This document shows, piece after piece, positions 9,870 to 20,348 of a stretch of DNA of 64,000 nt. Both the position numbers and the translations under genes were made by a program. The DNA comes from Tuctoria greenei (lineage: Eukaryota > Streptophyta > Magnoliopsida > Poales > Poaceae): the NCBI GenBank assembly GCA_036927565.1, contig JAYESD010000001.1, positions 3,534,001 to 3,598,000 of the forward strand. The letters are read 5' to 3'. The notes under the pieces were generated by a model. The model saw only the letters and a program-made list of their open reading frames with translations, did not search any database and had not been told where the DNA came from. How positions within the stretch are numbered: the first letter of the stretch is position 1; every line of letters starts with the position of its first letter.

Positions 9870-12101
9870 AATTGGATGGCATCGTTCTTAAGATTGACTT
9901 TGAAAAGGATTATGATAAAGTTAATTGGGATTTTTTGATTAAAAGTTTTGAAATGAGAGCATTTAATACTAAGTGGTGTGGTTGGATCAAGAACATTCTT
10001 CATAATGGAACTCTTAGTGTTAAACTAAATAATAAAATGGGAGGACATTTTCAAAGTTACAAAGGGGTTAGGCAAGGTGATCCCTTGTCCCCCCTTCTCT
10101 TCAATTTTGCTGTTGATTGTCTGACTAAGATGGTTTGTTTGGCTCAGAATAGTACTCTTCTTTGTGGCTTAGCCTCTAACTTGATTGAAAAAGGGATTGC
10201 TATCCTTCAATATGCAGATGATACTATCTTTTGTATTAGAAATAATACTCAGCAAGCCTATAATTTGAAACTGCTTCTGGCCATTTATGAACAAATGTCT
10301 GGTTTAAAAATAAATTTTGATAAAAGTGAAGTGTATGCTTTGAATGGAGATTATGAAACTGCTTCCTCTTTTGCCCAGATCTTTAATTGTCAAGTGGGTT
10401 CATTCCCTATATCCTACTTAGTTGTTCATGTTTTTGCCTCTAGATTACATGTTTCTGATTGGCAGAAAATAGAAAATAAGCTTGGTAAGAAAATTGAGGT
10501 TTGGAAAGGTAGCAACTTATCTATGGCTGGCGGGACAGTTCTGATTAATTCTAGCTTATCCAATACCCCTGTGTACCATATGTCCATGTTCCTTCTTCCT
10601 AAAACTGTAATATATAGGATGGATGTTTGTAGAAAAAGATTCTTTTGGCAGGGAGGGAATAACAAGAAGAAGTGTCATCTCCTCAAGTGGTCCATAATTT
10701 GTAGAGATAAGAAAAAAGGTGGTTTGGGGATTAAGGACTTTAGAAAGATGAATATCAGTCTGTTAGCTAAGTGGTGGTGGAAGTTGGAAAATGAGGAAGG
10801 ATTATGGCAAGACTTGGTTAAGGCTAAATATATTCAGGATAAACCAATTAGTCTTGTTAGTAGGAGGTATTCTGACTCTCCAATGTGGTCGGATTTACTC
10901 AAAGTAAAACACATTTATCTCAGAGGCCGTAAGGTTCTGCTAGGTGATGGTAAGAATATTAGTTTTTGGCATGATGCTTGGTTAAGCAAAGATCCTTTAA
11001 TATCTACTCATAAGCTCCTGTTTTTATTCTGTGTTGATAAGAACATTTCAGTCGCGCAATGTGCAGAGAAGGACTGGTCTTTAACCTTTAACCCCCCTTT
11101 ACCTAACACTTTGCATGATGTATGGTATGAGTTGGCAGAAAAACTTAATTTGCTGGTATTAAAGAATGAAGTGGATAAGGTAAGGTGGAATCTTTCCAAA
11201 TCGGGGAGTTATAGTGTTAAATCATTGTATAGTAAACTAAATTCCTTTTCACATGGCAATAGCTATAACAAAATTTGGAAGAGTAAGCTTCCCCCCAAAA
11301 TCAAAACTTTCCTGTGGCAAGTTGAAAATCATGCTATTCCTGTCAAGAACTTGATGCTTAAACGCAACTGGTCAGGTGATACTTCTTGTCGTTTCTGTGA
11401 TGAGTTAGAATCTATAAATCACATGTTTTTCTCTTGTCCCACTATTAAAGTGGTTTGGGGGATCTTAGCTAATTGTTTTGGAGTGTCTAATAGACCCTGC
11501 TCCCTTGCGCAATACTGGTTCTGGATTAAATCGGCCTTACCTGGAGGTGACAAGTTTTATACTTTAGGTTTGGCTGCGATCTGTTGGGCTACCTGGAAGT
11601 TGAGAAACAGAGCTTGCTTTGAGGATAAGTTAATCCAACATCCTGGTGATATTCTTCTATATGCTTGCTCACTTCTTGCTTATTGGGCAGGTCTGTATTC
11701 ACAGGACATCCAAGATATTATCAAGGATGGGGTTGAGTCCATTATGAAGGAGACTGTGAAGGTGATGAGGTCTCAGGATAATATGTTTTCAATGGTGCCT
11801 CATGCCCCTGACGGAGATGGACAGGGCGATGATGCACTTTTCTGAATGCTTCAGTGTTGAGTAGGTCATGTTGAAAAGTTTAGTGTCTTTTGATGCCTGT
11901 GTGCATGCTATGTTTGATACAATCTGGCTTTTGTTCATGTACTTTAACCCCAAGGGGGAATGAACTTCGGTGATTACCCAGTTATCCGGTAATTCAAATA
12001 GGATTTAGAACTAGTGGTTTTGGGTAATCGAATCTGTTATGTACGTTAGATCTCTGTTTCAAGTTGGAATGGAGGTAGTGCATCCGATTCAAAAAAAAAA
12101 A
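9870..12101 (+). mobile_element. 5'-truncated L1-type LINE with perfect 14 bp target duplication
   Basis: The target duplication CAATGATCACAGTT is identical at 9856-9869 and 12102-12115. The element ends in an 11-base A run (12091-12101) and begins abruptly inside the reverse-transcriptase domain, the standard outcome of incomplete target-primed reverse transcription. ORF1 and the endonuclease are missing. The 3' UTR is 11846-12090. An identical duplication and an uninterrupted ORF suggest a recent insertion. Confidence 0.95.
9872..11845 (+). CDS. LINE ORF2 C-terminal part: reverse transcriptase + zf-RVT (partial)
   Basis: About 657 codons stay open from the truncation point to TGA. There is no native start; the frame simply begins with the insertion. 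Visible RT blocks are LKIDFEKDYDKVNWDFL (first catalytic Asp region), GVRQGDPLSPLLFNFAVD, and the catalytic YADD in LQYADDTIF. The C-terminal third has the plant zf-RVT signature: FLWQVENHAIPVKNLMLKR, then CRFCDELESINHMFFSC. It would copy LINE RNA at the nick, but it cannot act alone here because the endonuclease is absent. One departure from the usual sequence is EKDYDKV where EKAYDKV is common. Confidence 0.93.
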   Translation: MDGIVLKIDFEKDYDKVNWDFLIKSFEMRAFNTKWCGWIKNILHNGTLSVKLNNKMGGHFQSYKGVRQGDPLSPLLFNFAVDCLTKMVCLAQNSTLLCGLASNLIEKGIAILQYADDTIFCIRNNTQQAYNLKLLLAIYEQMSGLKINFDKSEVYALNGDYETASSFAQIFNCQVGSFPISYLVVHVFASRLHVSDWQKIENKLGKKIEVWKGSNLSMAGGTVLINSSLSNTPVYHMSMFLLPKTVIYRMDVCRKRFFWQGGNNKKKCHLLKWSIICRDKKKGGLGIKDFRKMNISLLAKWWWKLENEEGLWQDLVKAKYIQDKPISLVSRRYSDSPMWSDLLKVKHIYLRGRKVLLGDGKNISFWHDAWLSKDPLISTHKLLFLFCVDKNISVAQCAEKDWSLTFNPPLPNTLHDVWYELAEKLNLLVLKNEVDKVRWNLSKSGSYSVKSLYSKLNSFSHGNSYNKIWKSKLPPKIKTFLWQVENHAIPVKNLMLKRNWSGDTSCRFCDELESINHMFFSCPTIKVVWGILANCFGVSNRPCSLAQYWFWIKSALPGGDKFYTLGLAAICWATWKLRNRACFEDKLIQHPGDILLYACSLLAYWAGLYSQDIQDIIKDGVESIMKETVKVMRSQDNMFSMVPHAPDGDGQGDDALF

Positions 12102-12103
12102 CA

Positions 12104-12323
12104 ATGATCACAGTTGCTTTGCTCCTAATGTGCCTACTCTCCGCAGTCTGCACCGCCTTTTGTGACTGCACAGGCACAACAGGTAAATTAATCGGTGATA
12201 CTACTCCAATATTCCCCTTAGTTGAACCGAACTTGTCGGGTTTCTGCTGTTAAAGGTTTTGCTTCTGTCAATGACTGTCAGAAAAGATTTAGCTTGTGTG
12301 CCAAGCTTTCATGTGACAGATAA
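12104..12323 (+). CDS. Small secreted cysteine-rich peptide (two exons, 48 aa)
   Basis: Exon 1 is 12104-12182 (79 nt), the intron is 12183-12255 (73 bp, GT...AG), and exon 2 is 12256-12323 with TAA. Joined, this gives 147 nt, exactly 49 codons including the stop. The N-terminus is a clear signal peptide (MITVALLLMCLLSAVCTA). The rest has cysteines at about 16, 20, 22, 34, 41 and 46, spacing C-x3-C-x-C-x11-C-x6-C-x4-C, with basic and polar residues between. This is the architecture of plant cysteine-rich signalling or antimicrobial peptides, but I do not recognise the family. The ATG lies inside the LINE target duplication, so the coding sequence survives while the original 5' UTR and promoter now sit 2.2 kb away. 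It may be silenced or newly regulated. The match of splice phase, stop and signal peptide argues against chance; expression is unknown. Confidence 0.6.
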
Positions 12324-12702
12324 CTACTACCCTCAAATTGAAATCGTTGACGTTCTGACAATTTTGTTGATCGAATTTTACGCTAAATTTGTTATCTGAA
12401 CGTCAAAACAGAAATATACTGTCGAAGTACTAATGATGAAACAAAAAAGCTACGGTAAACGTGTCTCGCATCGTATTTCCGCTGACTCTTGCCCTCTAAT
12501 CTCACCAATTGTGCTATTTCCTCGTAACCTTTTTTGGGCCGCGTTGTCCTAAGTTTTTACTCAAAATTCAGCCCATCAAGTTCGCGAGCCCAACCGAGGC
12601 ATGTTGCTAGATGCTAGTGGACTCGAGTGTCAAGTGAGGTGAACTCACCTGGGGCAAGTCAGGCCGCATCGACCGACCCCATGGACCGCACCCCAAAGAA
12701 AG
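12324..12702. other. Downstream flank of the peptide gene
   Basis: These 379 bases follow the peptide stop codon. I see no gene, clear polyadenylation signal or repeat. Confidence 0.4.
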
Positions 12703-12705
12703 TAA

Positions 12706-13019
12706 GAGCAAGGATAATGGAGTAGCCGGTTGCAGGCTGTAACTCAATGCCATGTCACTTTAGAGTCAACAGTTTAGCCTTCTTATATAATAGACTAGCT
12801 ATTAGATTGACTGTAAAGTGATTGGAATAAATGCCCTGTTTTGCCTACCCCCAATCGCATGCAGCCACATAGGTAGAGTCACCTCGTAAATGCCGCTGCG
12901 CCTGGCTACTATTCTGGAGCCAGCAACTCTCTCTCTCTTCTTTACTCCCTCGTCCACGTAAGCAATATGCTGATGTGGATTCTTTTGAGCCAGCTGACTA
13001 GGCTCTATTATACTTGCTC
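12706..13019. mobile_element. Tourist-like (PIF/Harbinger) MITE
   Basis: Terminal inverted repeat GAGCAAGGATAAT / ATTATACTTGCTC, flanked by TAA at 12703-12705 and 13020-13022. It is 314 bp and non-coding. It ends about 115 bp upstream of the TATA box of the BPA1-like gene, so it forms part of that gene's proximal upstream region. Confidence 0.75.
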
Positions 13020-13134
13020 TAAAAGCCGAAAGGCGGTGGGGTCCCAGATCCCGCTCGGCGTGCCCCACACGTCGCCACGTCACTGCCCCACGTCGCCGCC
13101 GTGCCGCGTGCTCCGGCTGCTCCTCCGCGCCCCT

Positions 13135-13142
13135 CTATAAAG
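13135..13142 (+). promoter_or_regulatory. TATA box of the BPA1-like gene
   Basis: CTATAAAG sits in a GC-rich context about 130 bp before the ATG at 13264, the expected position for a plant promoter with a roughly 100 bp 5' UTR. Confidence 0.6.
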
Positions 13143-13263
13143 CCTGCCCGCTGGACACAGCGGCATCGTTTCTGCGGCAGTGTTAATTTTTTTTCTTCCC
13201 GTTCCCGATTCAAGTCAGCGGTTTAGTTAGGGTTCGAGATCTCCGCGACCGCATCGAGCAAGA

Positions 13264-16200
13264 ATGGCGGTGAGCACCGATTTATCCCCTCTTCTTCTCG
13301 CTTCAAATTTCTTATGAGAATCTGATTTGGAGCTGGATGCTGATTGCTGCGTCATCTTTGATTCGCGACCATTTTGTCGCCTGTCCTCTTTTGTTTAGGA
13401 GGTTTGTTTTGATAGGATCTGTGTGTAAGTTATCGGCTTAGATTTTGCCGTTCGTTTCTATTAAAGCTGCCATTCAAATAAAGCAGAAAAGCGTTGGAGT
13501 GTTTGCGAAGGAAAGGGGGAAACTAGAGCATTTGCAGGACTCGATGTGAACGCAGTGTGGTGTGGTATTCGCGTTTAGTCAAATACTCAAATCGTTCCAT
13601 TTCAGTCGACAGTGTGCCTCCGTGATGAATCGGTAATCTGGTAGTATCTAGTTATCATACACTGTTTTCAGGCTGCTCAAGGCTCAAGCCATGAAAAGGA
13701 GGCCTTCCTCTTGGTTATTCCTTTAATCGTTTGGTTCAAGTTGAGGTGTCTGGAAAGTCTTGAATAGTTCCTTATTGGTGATTTTGAAGTGCTTGGTTCA
13801 TGACATTGTCTCCAGGGCCTGATTTATCTACCTTGTATGCTTATGTTATCTTAGGCATGTTCTCTTTTTATGCCTGCTTGCTTATCTTGAAGGATCTAAG
13901 GGAAGGTGAAATGTCTTGATTCCCATCTTATCACTTACTGTGCATCGTAAATGGTGTTTCGAGGGTGCAAAGAAGAAAGCACCCTAAGTAAATGAGGCCA
14001 ATGCAAAGTTGGCAAAAGACCGCCAGCTACGTTGACATGTAACGCAACATTCACATTTAATTTTACTATCAATATAACACAACTGTCTAGTAAGTGTAGT
14101 AAGCTACTCTTAATTGATTGCACGTAGTGACAAAAAAGTACTCAGTTACTTTTTTTTTTAGAAAAAAAAAAATTAACATGCTTCCTTTAGATGTTAACAT
14201 GCTGATTGGTACTCTCTAAACGGGAAATTATTTGGCAGTATCGGAGTCTCAAGAGTAGCAACAATTAAGGTTTTGTAGGGTCGTATCTGACTTATTATAG
14301 CAATTCAATGTTGTCAAGTCTTAGTCAGGGTTGCCCAAAACAGAAAGGTTTGCACCATGTTTAATATCATCTCAAAAGACCGGGACAAAGGCCTCGTTGA
14401 TAGCTGCATCATTCTAAGTATTCTTGAGAAAATATGTGGAACACAAATTTTAATTTCCTTTTCATAAATTGAGGTTGTATGGCATTGGTCTGGTAGATCT
14501 ATTTGGCAGTTTAGGCAACTGGCAGGAAATAATTTGCTACAATTTTTTTTTTCTTTGCATGACGCAAACTTCCTGAATTTTGTTGTATAGTATATGGAGA
14601 TTATTATGCGGCTTAGTGTTTCTGTACTGATGTCCAATGGATTAGTCCATTTCCTTTTCCATTTCTTTTTCCCTCCACTTTTACATACTAATGATACAAC
14701 TTTCTCGCTAGATTATACATTTATTCACTATGGCACCATACCATCCACAATTCCACTAATCAGATGTTCCTTTTCTGCCATTAACTTTTCTAGGCAAGCA
14801 CACTCAGTACAGTCAAGGTGAGCAACGTGTCACTGAAAGCAACACAGCGTGATATAAAGGAGTTTTTTTCCTTTTCTGGTGACATTGTGCATGTTGAAAT
14901 GCGAAGGTTAGCACCCAGCACCACATAAAAGATGCCCATTCTCCACCTCGTGCAATGAATTTCATTAACCATTTGTTGCTATGCAGTGGTGATGAATTAT
15001 CTCAAGTGGCCTACATTACCTTTAAAGACAATCAAGGAGCTGAGACGGCTATGATGCTTATGGTACTTATCCCGTCTCAATTATTCTGAAAAGTTTGCAT
15101 TTTGCATGGATTGATGATTTGCTGTTAGCATTTTTATGGGACTATGGTATGTGTTTGTTATCTCAATTAATTAAGTTAGTAATTTAATATTGCCAACGTG
15201 GCATCGTGTTCTGTAATTTGTTCACATGGTATTCTATAAACCCAGCAAAATATTTGTAATGCTCTTTCATTGACCATTTCAAGTTACCATGTTTGTTTGT
15301 ATTGCCTCTTTACATAATCCGTTGTCCCAAACTGTTTTTTTTTAACAGTGTCTACCTCAAGCTTTTAGCTCTAGCATGGAAGACCTGCTGTATTTTGATA
15401 AAAATAACAAAAATTGGCAGATACACATCAAACATTCTAACGTATACTTTGATTGCTGTAACAGGGGGCCACAATAGTTGATATGGCTGTCATTGTCACA
15501 CCTGCTACTGATTATGAGCTGCCTGCTTCTGTTTTAGCTTCTTTAGAGGTATTATTGGAATCATGCTACATGAGATTTAGCTGCTGTTCAGATTTTTAAC
15601 ATATTTTTTTCATCCCCAGCCCAAGGATGCAAAACCTTCTGCTCTACAAAAGGCTGAGGACATTGTTGGGACCATGCTGGCAAAGGGGTTTATCCTTGGT
15701 TGGGATGCAATGGAGAAAGCAAAAGCTTTGGATGAGAAGCATCAGCTCACATCAACTGCGACTGCTAGAGTATCTTCCTTTGACAAGAGAATCGGCTTAA
15801 GTGAGAAGATCAGTGTTGGCACTTCAGTTGTGAATGATAAAGTGAAGGAAATGGATCAGAAATACCAAGTGTCTGAGAAGACAAAGTCAGCACTGGCAGC
15901 TGCTGAACAGAGTGTCTCAACTGCTGGATCTGCCATCATGAAGAACAGGTATGTCCTTACCGGAGCAGCATGGGTAACTGGTGCCTTCAGTAAAGTCACC
16001 AATGCTGCAAACGATGTTGGTGCAAAGGCTAAGGAAAAGATAGCAGCTGAGCAGGAGCACAAAAATGTTGAGGGTGGGACTGCTGTAAAAGGTAACATCT
16101 CGGAAGGCCCTGAAACACACAAGGATTTGGATGGTGAATTTACAAAGATACATGTTTCTGAAACCCCCGAAGCTATTCCCCTCTCCACAACAGCAGCTAT

Positions 16201-16291
16201 TCCTGTTACAGATGAGGAGTCCAGCAAGGCGCCTCCACCTGCTGAGGCTCCTAAGAAGCCTGAACCTGCAGGGGCTGATACTATGATTTGA
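13264..16291 (+). CDS. RRM protein, Binding Partner of ACD11 1 (BPA1)-like, five exons
   Basis: Exons: 13264-13269 (ATGGCG only), 14794-14906, 14987-15062, 15465-15548, 15620-16291. All have GT-AG borders and sum to 951 nt (316 aa). Residues about 5-75 form an RRM starting TVKVSNVSLKATQRDIKEFF (RNP2-like) with SFSGDIVHVEM and QVAYITFKD (RNP1-like). GATIVDMAVIVTPATDYELP follows, as in Arabidopsis BPA1 and its relatives. The C-terminal half is an alpha-helical Ala/Lys-rich region (VGTMLAKGFILGWDAMEKAKALDEK) with a proline-rich tail. Family members bind the sphingolipid-transfer protein ACD11 and restrain defence and cell death. The six-nucleotide first coding exon and 1.5 kb first intron put the ATG far from the RRM, so automated models may miss it. 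Identification is strong; the exact paralogue is not resolved. Confidence 0.9.
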
Positions 16292-16606
16292 TTTTGCGTC
16301 ATACATGCATGTAAATAGAGATGAGATGGATGTCAAACTCATTTTGTAGTGTTGGGATACCATCTTCTGGTTAAAACCTCTTTGAAGGTTGAAAGTCATT
16401 GGGACCTAAAAGAGTTTGCAATTTATACCCAGTACTTTTGTTAATTAATCATTACCATTACTGTTCTATAGTTGAACATGAAAGTTATTGCTTGCTATTG
16501 CACAATGGGTTCATCTCCTATTTCATACACTTGATTTTTTTTTTTGATACGATATTCTTGGTTCTTCTGAGAAATTACTCTTGCTATTCATGTGAGAACG
16601 GTAGTA

Positions 16607-16655
16607 ACATGGTAAGGGAGGTTGCCTTCAAAAAAAAAAAACATGGTAAGGGAGG
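16607..16655 (+). repeat. Minimal retroposed insert with 15 bp target duplication
   Basis: ACATGGTAAGGGAGG occurs at 16607-16621 and 16641-16655. Between them lie only 19 bases, TTGCCTTC followed by a run of As. A poly(A) tail flanked by a long duplication is the footprint of LINE-driven retroposition truncated almost to nothing. The end TTCAAAA resembles the 3' end of the nearby LINE (GATTCAAAA). Confidence 0.6.
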
Positions 16656-16675
16656 CCTTACTCTGCGCTTCTGAA

Positions 16676-17541
16676 GTTGACGTATGTGTTTCTGAAACTT
16701 GACTGTGTTCTGTTGACAGGCTGATTTTTTTTCTGATGATGCAAGGACTTAGAGGTCTTTTGATCCAATATTTTGTTGAAGCCAAAATCATAAACCTCGG
16801 GATGGAATATCTAGTTCCGGTACTGAAACTGGGAATGTATGTGCTCCTGAGCGATGACAGTGCAATTAGATGGTTGTTTTCGTTCCTGCCAAAATGGTCC
16901 AGTTCATAAATTTCATGTTCAGCTTTGCCTCCCTTTGGCTAGAAGATAGGATGCGGGAACAGCATGTGGCCCCTGTTCGGTGTACAGGTTAGAGCAAGGG
17001 CAATCGCCTCAAAAAAGATGGTGACGGGAAGTTGGACCACCGTGCTGCCCTCAGGCACCGATGCTTGCAACGATCAGGATGATTATGGCGCTTTCATTCT
17101 ACTGATGGTTAGTCGAATCAACTTTGGTTGGGGTTCGAAAACAGCAACAGACCGCTTATGGGGCACTGAAACAACATTGGCGCGTTCATCTGCTTTTCGT
17201 TTTTACAGCGGCCCCCCGCATTTGTCAATTCAGAAGTTCAGTTCATCTAACGAGCGAAGGCGAACAAAGCCGATACTGTCAGGGCAGAGAAAACCAGTAT
17301 TGTTATTTGATCAGAGTTCTGACCTTCTTCAAGAATTCCGAACACACGACACTGCCGTAGTGCTTGCGCATTCTTTACGGCAGCGATAAGCTCCCTACGG
17401 CATGAGGGCATCGCGCTTATATTCCGTATACGAGATCAACATACACGATTGGAATGAAGAGACATACTGAAAAACGGAAACAAAAGGACACCAAGAGTAC
17501 AACTTTTGGTGTATAACTTGTTCAGCTCATGGCACGATCAG
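16676..17541. other. Intergenic region between BPA1-like and membrane-protein genes
   Basis: Holds the 3' flank of the BPA1-like gene and the downstream flank of the minus-strand gene. The open frame at 16964-17389 has no family resemblance and is probably chance. I see no repeat with defined ends. Confidence 0.5.
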
Positions 17542-17894
17542 TCAGAGCAACGACCTGGTCTTCCGGCCTCCAGCCTTCCCTCCAACTCCGGAGGTCGACA
17601 TACCTGAAGAGCAAAGCATCAAACACGATTACGCATGAACGCCTAGCTGCGCATGCACACAGAGGGCAACCACGCAATTAACGTACCAGACGGAGATGGG
17701 TCGTGGGAGCAGAGGAAGAGGAGGAGGAAGCACAGGATGATGAGCAGCGGGATGAGGTGCACGGAGCGATCCTTCCCCCACGACCGCACCGGCGGCGCCT
17801 TCTTCTCGGGCTTCGCCTCCACGACGTCATCGACGTGTCCTTCTTCCTCCGCCAGGAGCTTGGGCATCGCCGAGATGCTCAGCTGCCTCTGCAT
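17542..17894 (-). CDS. Small single-pass membrane protein (89 aa, two exons)
   Basis: Minus strand. Exon 1 is 17894-17687 (208 nt), the donor reads GTACGT, and exon 2 is 17603-17542 ending TGA; 270 nt in total. The start chosen is MQRQLSISAMPKLL. A further in-frame ATG 21 codons upstream (17957) is possible. A charged N-terminal region (EEEGHVDDVVEAKPEKKAPP) leads to KDRSVHLIPLLIILCFLLLFL, one hydrophobic segment. SHDPSPS and a short Gly/basic tail (MSTSGVGGKAGGRKTRSLL) follow. From memory, an RS(V/I)HLIP...FL..LYL.SHDPS block characterises a small plant family of unknown function. The splice phase gives a seamless join across the SHDPS region, which supports the model. Probably an endomembrane protein, but the role is unknown. 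Confidence 0.75.
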
Positions 17895-17959
17895 TCCGGA
17901 ATCAGGCGAGGTGGCGCCACAAAATCGGCTTGTGCAGCAAGAGCGACGGCCAAGCAAAG

Positions 17960-18417
17960 GAGCTGTCCTGAATGGGCGTAGCTTGACTACGAGCCAGGAA
18001 AGGTATATGCCCGGCGATGTGCAACTGTGTGTACATTAATACTACGCTTGTTCGTTGATCGCTGCATGACGTTTATGCTCATGGAATAGTACAGTGTTAT
18101 CAAAGGCAGAGGCAGCTAGCTAGTACGTATTTCATTTCCTTTTCTCTTTCTGCTTTTCTCGTTTTCACGTAACGTGCCTCCCTTTGCTTTGCTTCGCTTC
18201 GGTTAACAACGGAGTTGGTGCTTTGAGTATATGAGCGAGCGTGAAAGTTGAACCTGGAAACCCCTTTTCGTCTTTCATTTTTTGAAGCAAAGAGCCAAGT
18301 ACGAACCACCAAAAAAACTGTACTGGTGCAAGTGGCCTACTGCTGAACCAATCAGCAGAGCTAGTCCGTCGTCAAGGCGACCGAGAAGACAAGAGCCAAG
18401 GAATTTCACCTTTTCTC
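17960..18417. other. Upstream region of the membrane-protein gene
   Basis: Lies 5' of the minus-strand gene and presumably holds its promoter. I could not settle on a TATA box or other element, and no gene is visible. Confidence 0.4.
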
Positions 18418-18420
18418 TTA

Positions 18421-18552
18421 GACCATCTGCAGTGGCGTACTGTAAAGCATACTGGATATACTGTTTCGCAGTGTAATTTAGAGTACGTACTGTAAAAGTT
18501 GAAGGAGAATAGTGTATAGAGTATGCTTTAGAGTACGCTGATGTGGATGGTC
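18421..18552. mobile_element. Tourist-like MITE (132 bp)
   Basis: GACCATCTGCAGTGGCG at the left and GGATGGTC at the right form a short terminal inverted repeat (GACCATC/GATGGTC). TTA flanks both sides (18418-18420 and 18553-18555). The interior is partly self-complementary around TACTGTAAAGCATACT / AGTATGCTTTAGAGTA. Confidence 0.7.
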
Positions 18553-18555
18553 TTA

Positions 18556-19761
18556 TCCGTCTCAAATTTCGCACGGTGCTTCTCCTTCGATCCGTCCCCT
18601 CGTTCCCACGAGTTTCGCTTGAATTTGGCACCTCCGTGCCGGCCGCGAATGCCGTCCTGCGTTGTGATCTACCGTGTTCAGCTTCCGGAACTAAGTGCCA
18701 GCAGCGAACAGGTTCGTCAGTGTTGGTGAACCATGTGGTCTGCTGCGGTTTCAGATGGTTACTCGGAGGGAGATACGATACAACGCGTGGAGCGCGAGTC
18801 CAAACAAAATAAATAACGCTTCGTAGCTTCCTAGGCCAGGATCAGAAGTCGCGAGCTCATAAAGGCGCTTCGCGGTGAAGCGCGGCATCAGATCGCGTGC
18901 CGGATGCAGGCAGGCGGTTGCCGCAAATGTCTTGGTCGCCGGCGGCTGAAGAGATGGATGGATGGATGCGGTCGCCGTTCTCCACGTGCCGCGTTCGTTT
19001 GCTTCTTGTTGATGGCTGGAGAACGGTCACGACGGCTCGTCACGGTCCAGGCAGTTCGTCATCATGTTTGACTCGAGTGTTCATCCGAATTGGAACTGGG
19101 CTACCGGGAGAAGGAAGGAATGAGGAAAACACGTTGAAGGCATCAGCCCACCAGTCGTGGGCTTGTATGCTTCCTCCTGTTTCAGCCCGATGAAGACTTA
19201 CGGGCTCTCATTTCAGCCCATTGGAACATCAACTTTTAGTTTTTTTTTATGCCGAACAGAGCGAGGGAGTTTTATCTGCCATGAAAAATTGAAAAGAAGA
19301 TTTAACTTCAAAATTGTGAGCATGGAGGCAGTGCCCCTGATCTCATTTGTCCCAAAAATATATAAATCTAACAAATCCGTATGTTTAATCGTAATTCGAA
19401 ATATTTATTAAAATTTAAACCAAAATGTTCACATGCGCAGTGTACTAAATAAAATCAATCCCCCACCGCAAAAAAAAAAAACCAATGTTTTGCAACCAAA
19501 ATAAGGCCACATATCTTTCACTTCGAGCAGCATGACGAATGGAGTCGGGCAGGTACTCGGAACTCTGAAGCATGGAGCGGTGTTGACACCGAGTTACGCT
19601 TGGCTTACAGCAGCAGGGTGTCACGCAGGCGTCCCATCCAACAAACTCGAGGAGGACATATAAAATCTCACCAAATCGCTAACAACGAAAGCCCCTTTAG
19701 ACTAGTTTCCCTACCTAATCGCAACTGAAAACTACTGCTACTGCCACTTGCCAGTTGAAAA
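18556..19761. other. Intergenic region without supported gene
   Basis: 1.2 kb. GC-rich 18580-19100 contains short frames on several strands with no recognisable domain. 19200-19500 is AT-rich with a run of As near 19468. No repeat with clear ends seen. Confidence 0.45.
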
Positions 19762-19764
19762 TTA

Positions 19765-20163
19765 GGGTGTGTTTGGTTCGAGTGATATAGTGGGACGGGA
19801 CGGGACGATCCCACTTTTCTGTTGTTTGGTTTGGAGACATGTGGGATGGAGTCATCCCTCAAAAGAGAATATTCCGCCTAGATGCGGGATGGAACCATCC
19901 CACCAAAAACATGGGGACGGATCCGTCCCACCTCTGTGGAGACAAGCGTGCGGCCTTCCAGAAGTACTCATACTCACATGTCATTGTCCCATCCTTTCAT
20001 TCAAACAAGAGACTGGACCATTCCGTCCCACACCATCCCACAAAACAAACAAGAAACAGAGATCGTCCCATCCCTCTAGACAAACAGAAAACGGGACCAT
20101 CTCATCCCTAAAAAATGGGATGGATCCATCCCATCTCACTTTGACTCCCAACCAAACACATCC
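19765..20163. mobile_element. Tourist-like (PIF/Harbinger) MITE (399 bp)
   Basis: Ends GGGTGTGTTTGGTT and AACCAAACACATCC, flanked by TTA at 19762-19764 and 20164-20166. The interior is dense in GGGACGG/ATCCATCCC words, as in the common grass GTGTTTGGTT family. The apparent ORFs inside are artefacts of this repetitive text. Confidence 0.85.
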
Positions 20164-20247
20164 TTAGTGACCAGCGGCGTCGGTTATATTTAATCCAGAG
20201 CTTTCACCATTTAACAATCGCGTCATTTCTTTTGATCGGGGCAATTA

Positions 20248-20348
20248 CTCCCTCTGTTTCATTTTAATTGTCGTTAAGACAACCTTCAATAGTTTATTTC
20301 TAGTTCATTTGATTGTCTGAAACGACAATTATTTCAGAACGGAGGAAG
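20248..20348. mobile_element. Stowaway MITE
   Basis: TA-flanked, starts CTCCCTCTGTTTC and ends with the complement (GAACGGAGGAAG). About 101 bp with an internal inverted repeat around TTGTCGTT / AACGACAA. Confidence 0.85.

Noticed and set aside
19769..20167. 132-codon open frame
   Set aside because: It is the interior of a Tourist MITE made of GGGACGG/CCATCCC repeats, not a gene.
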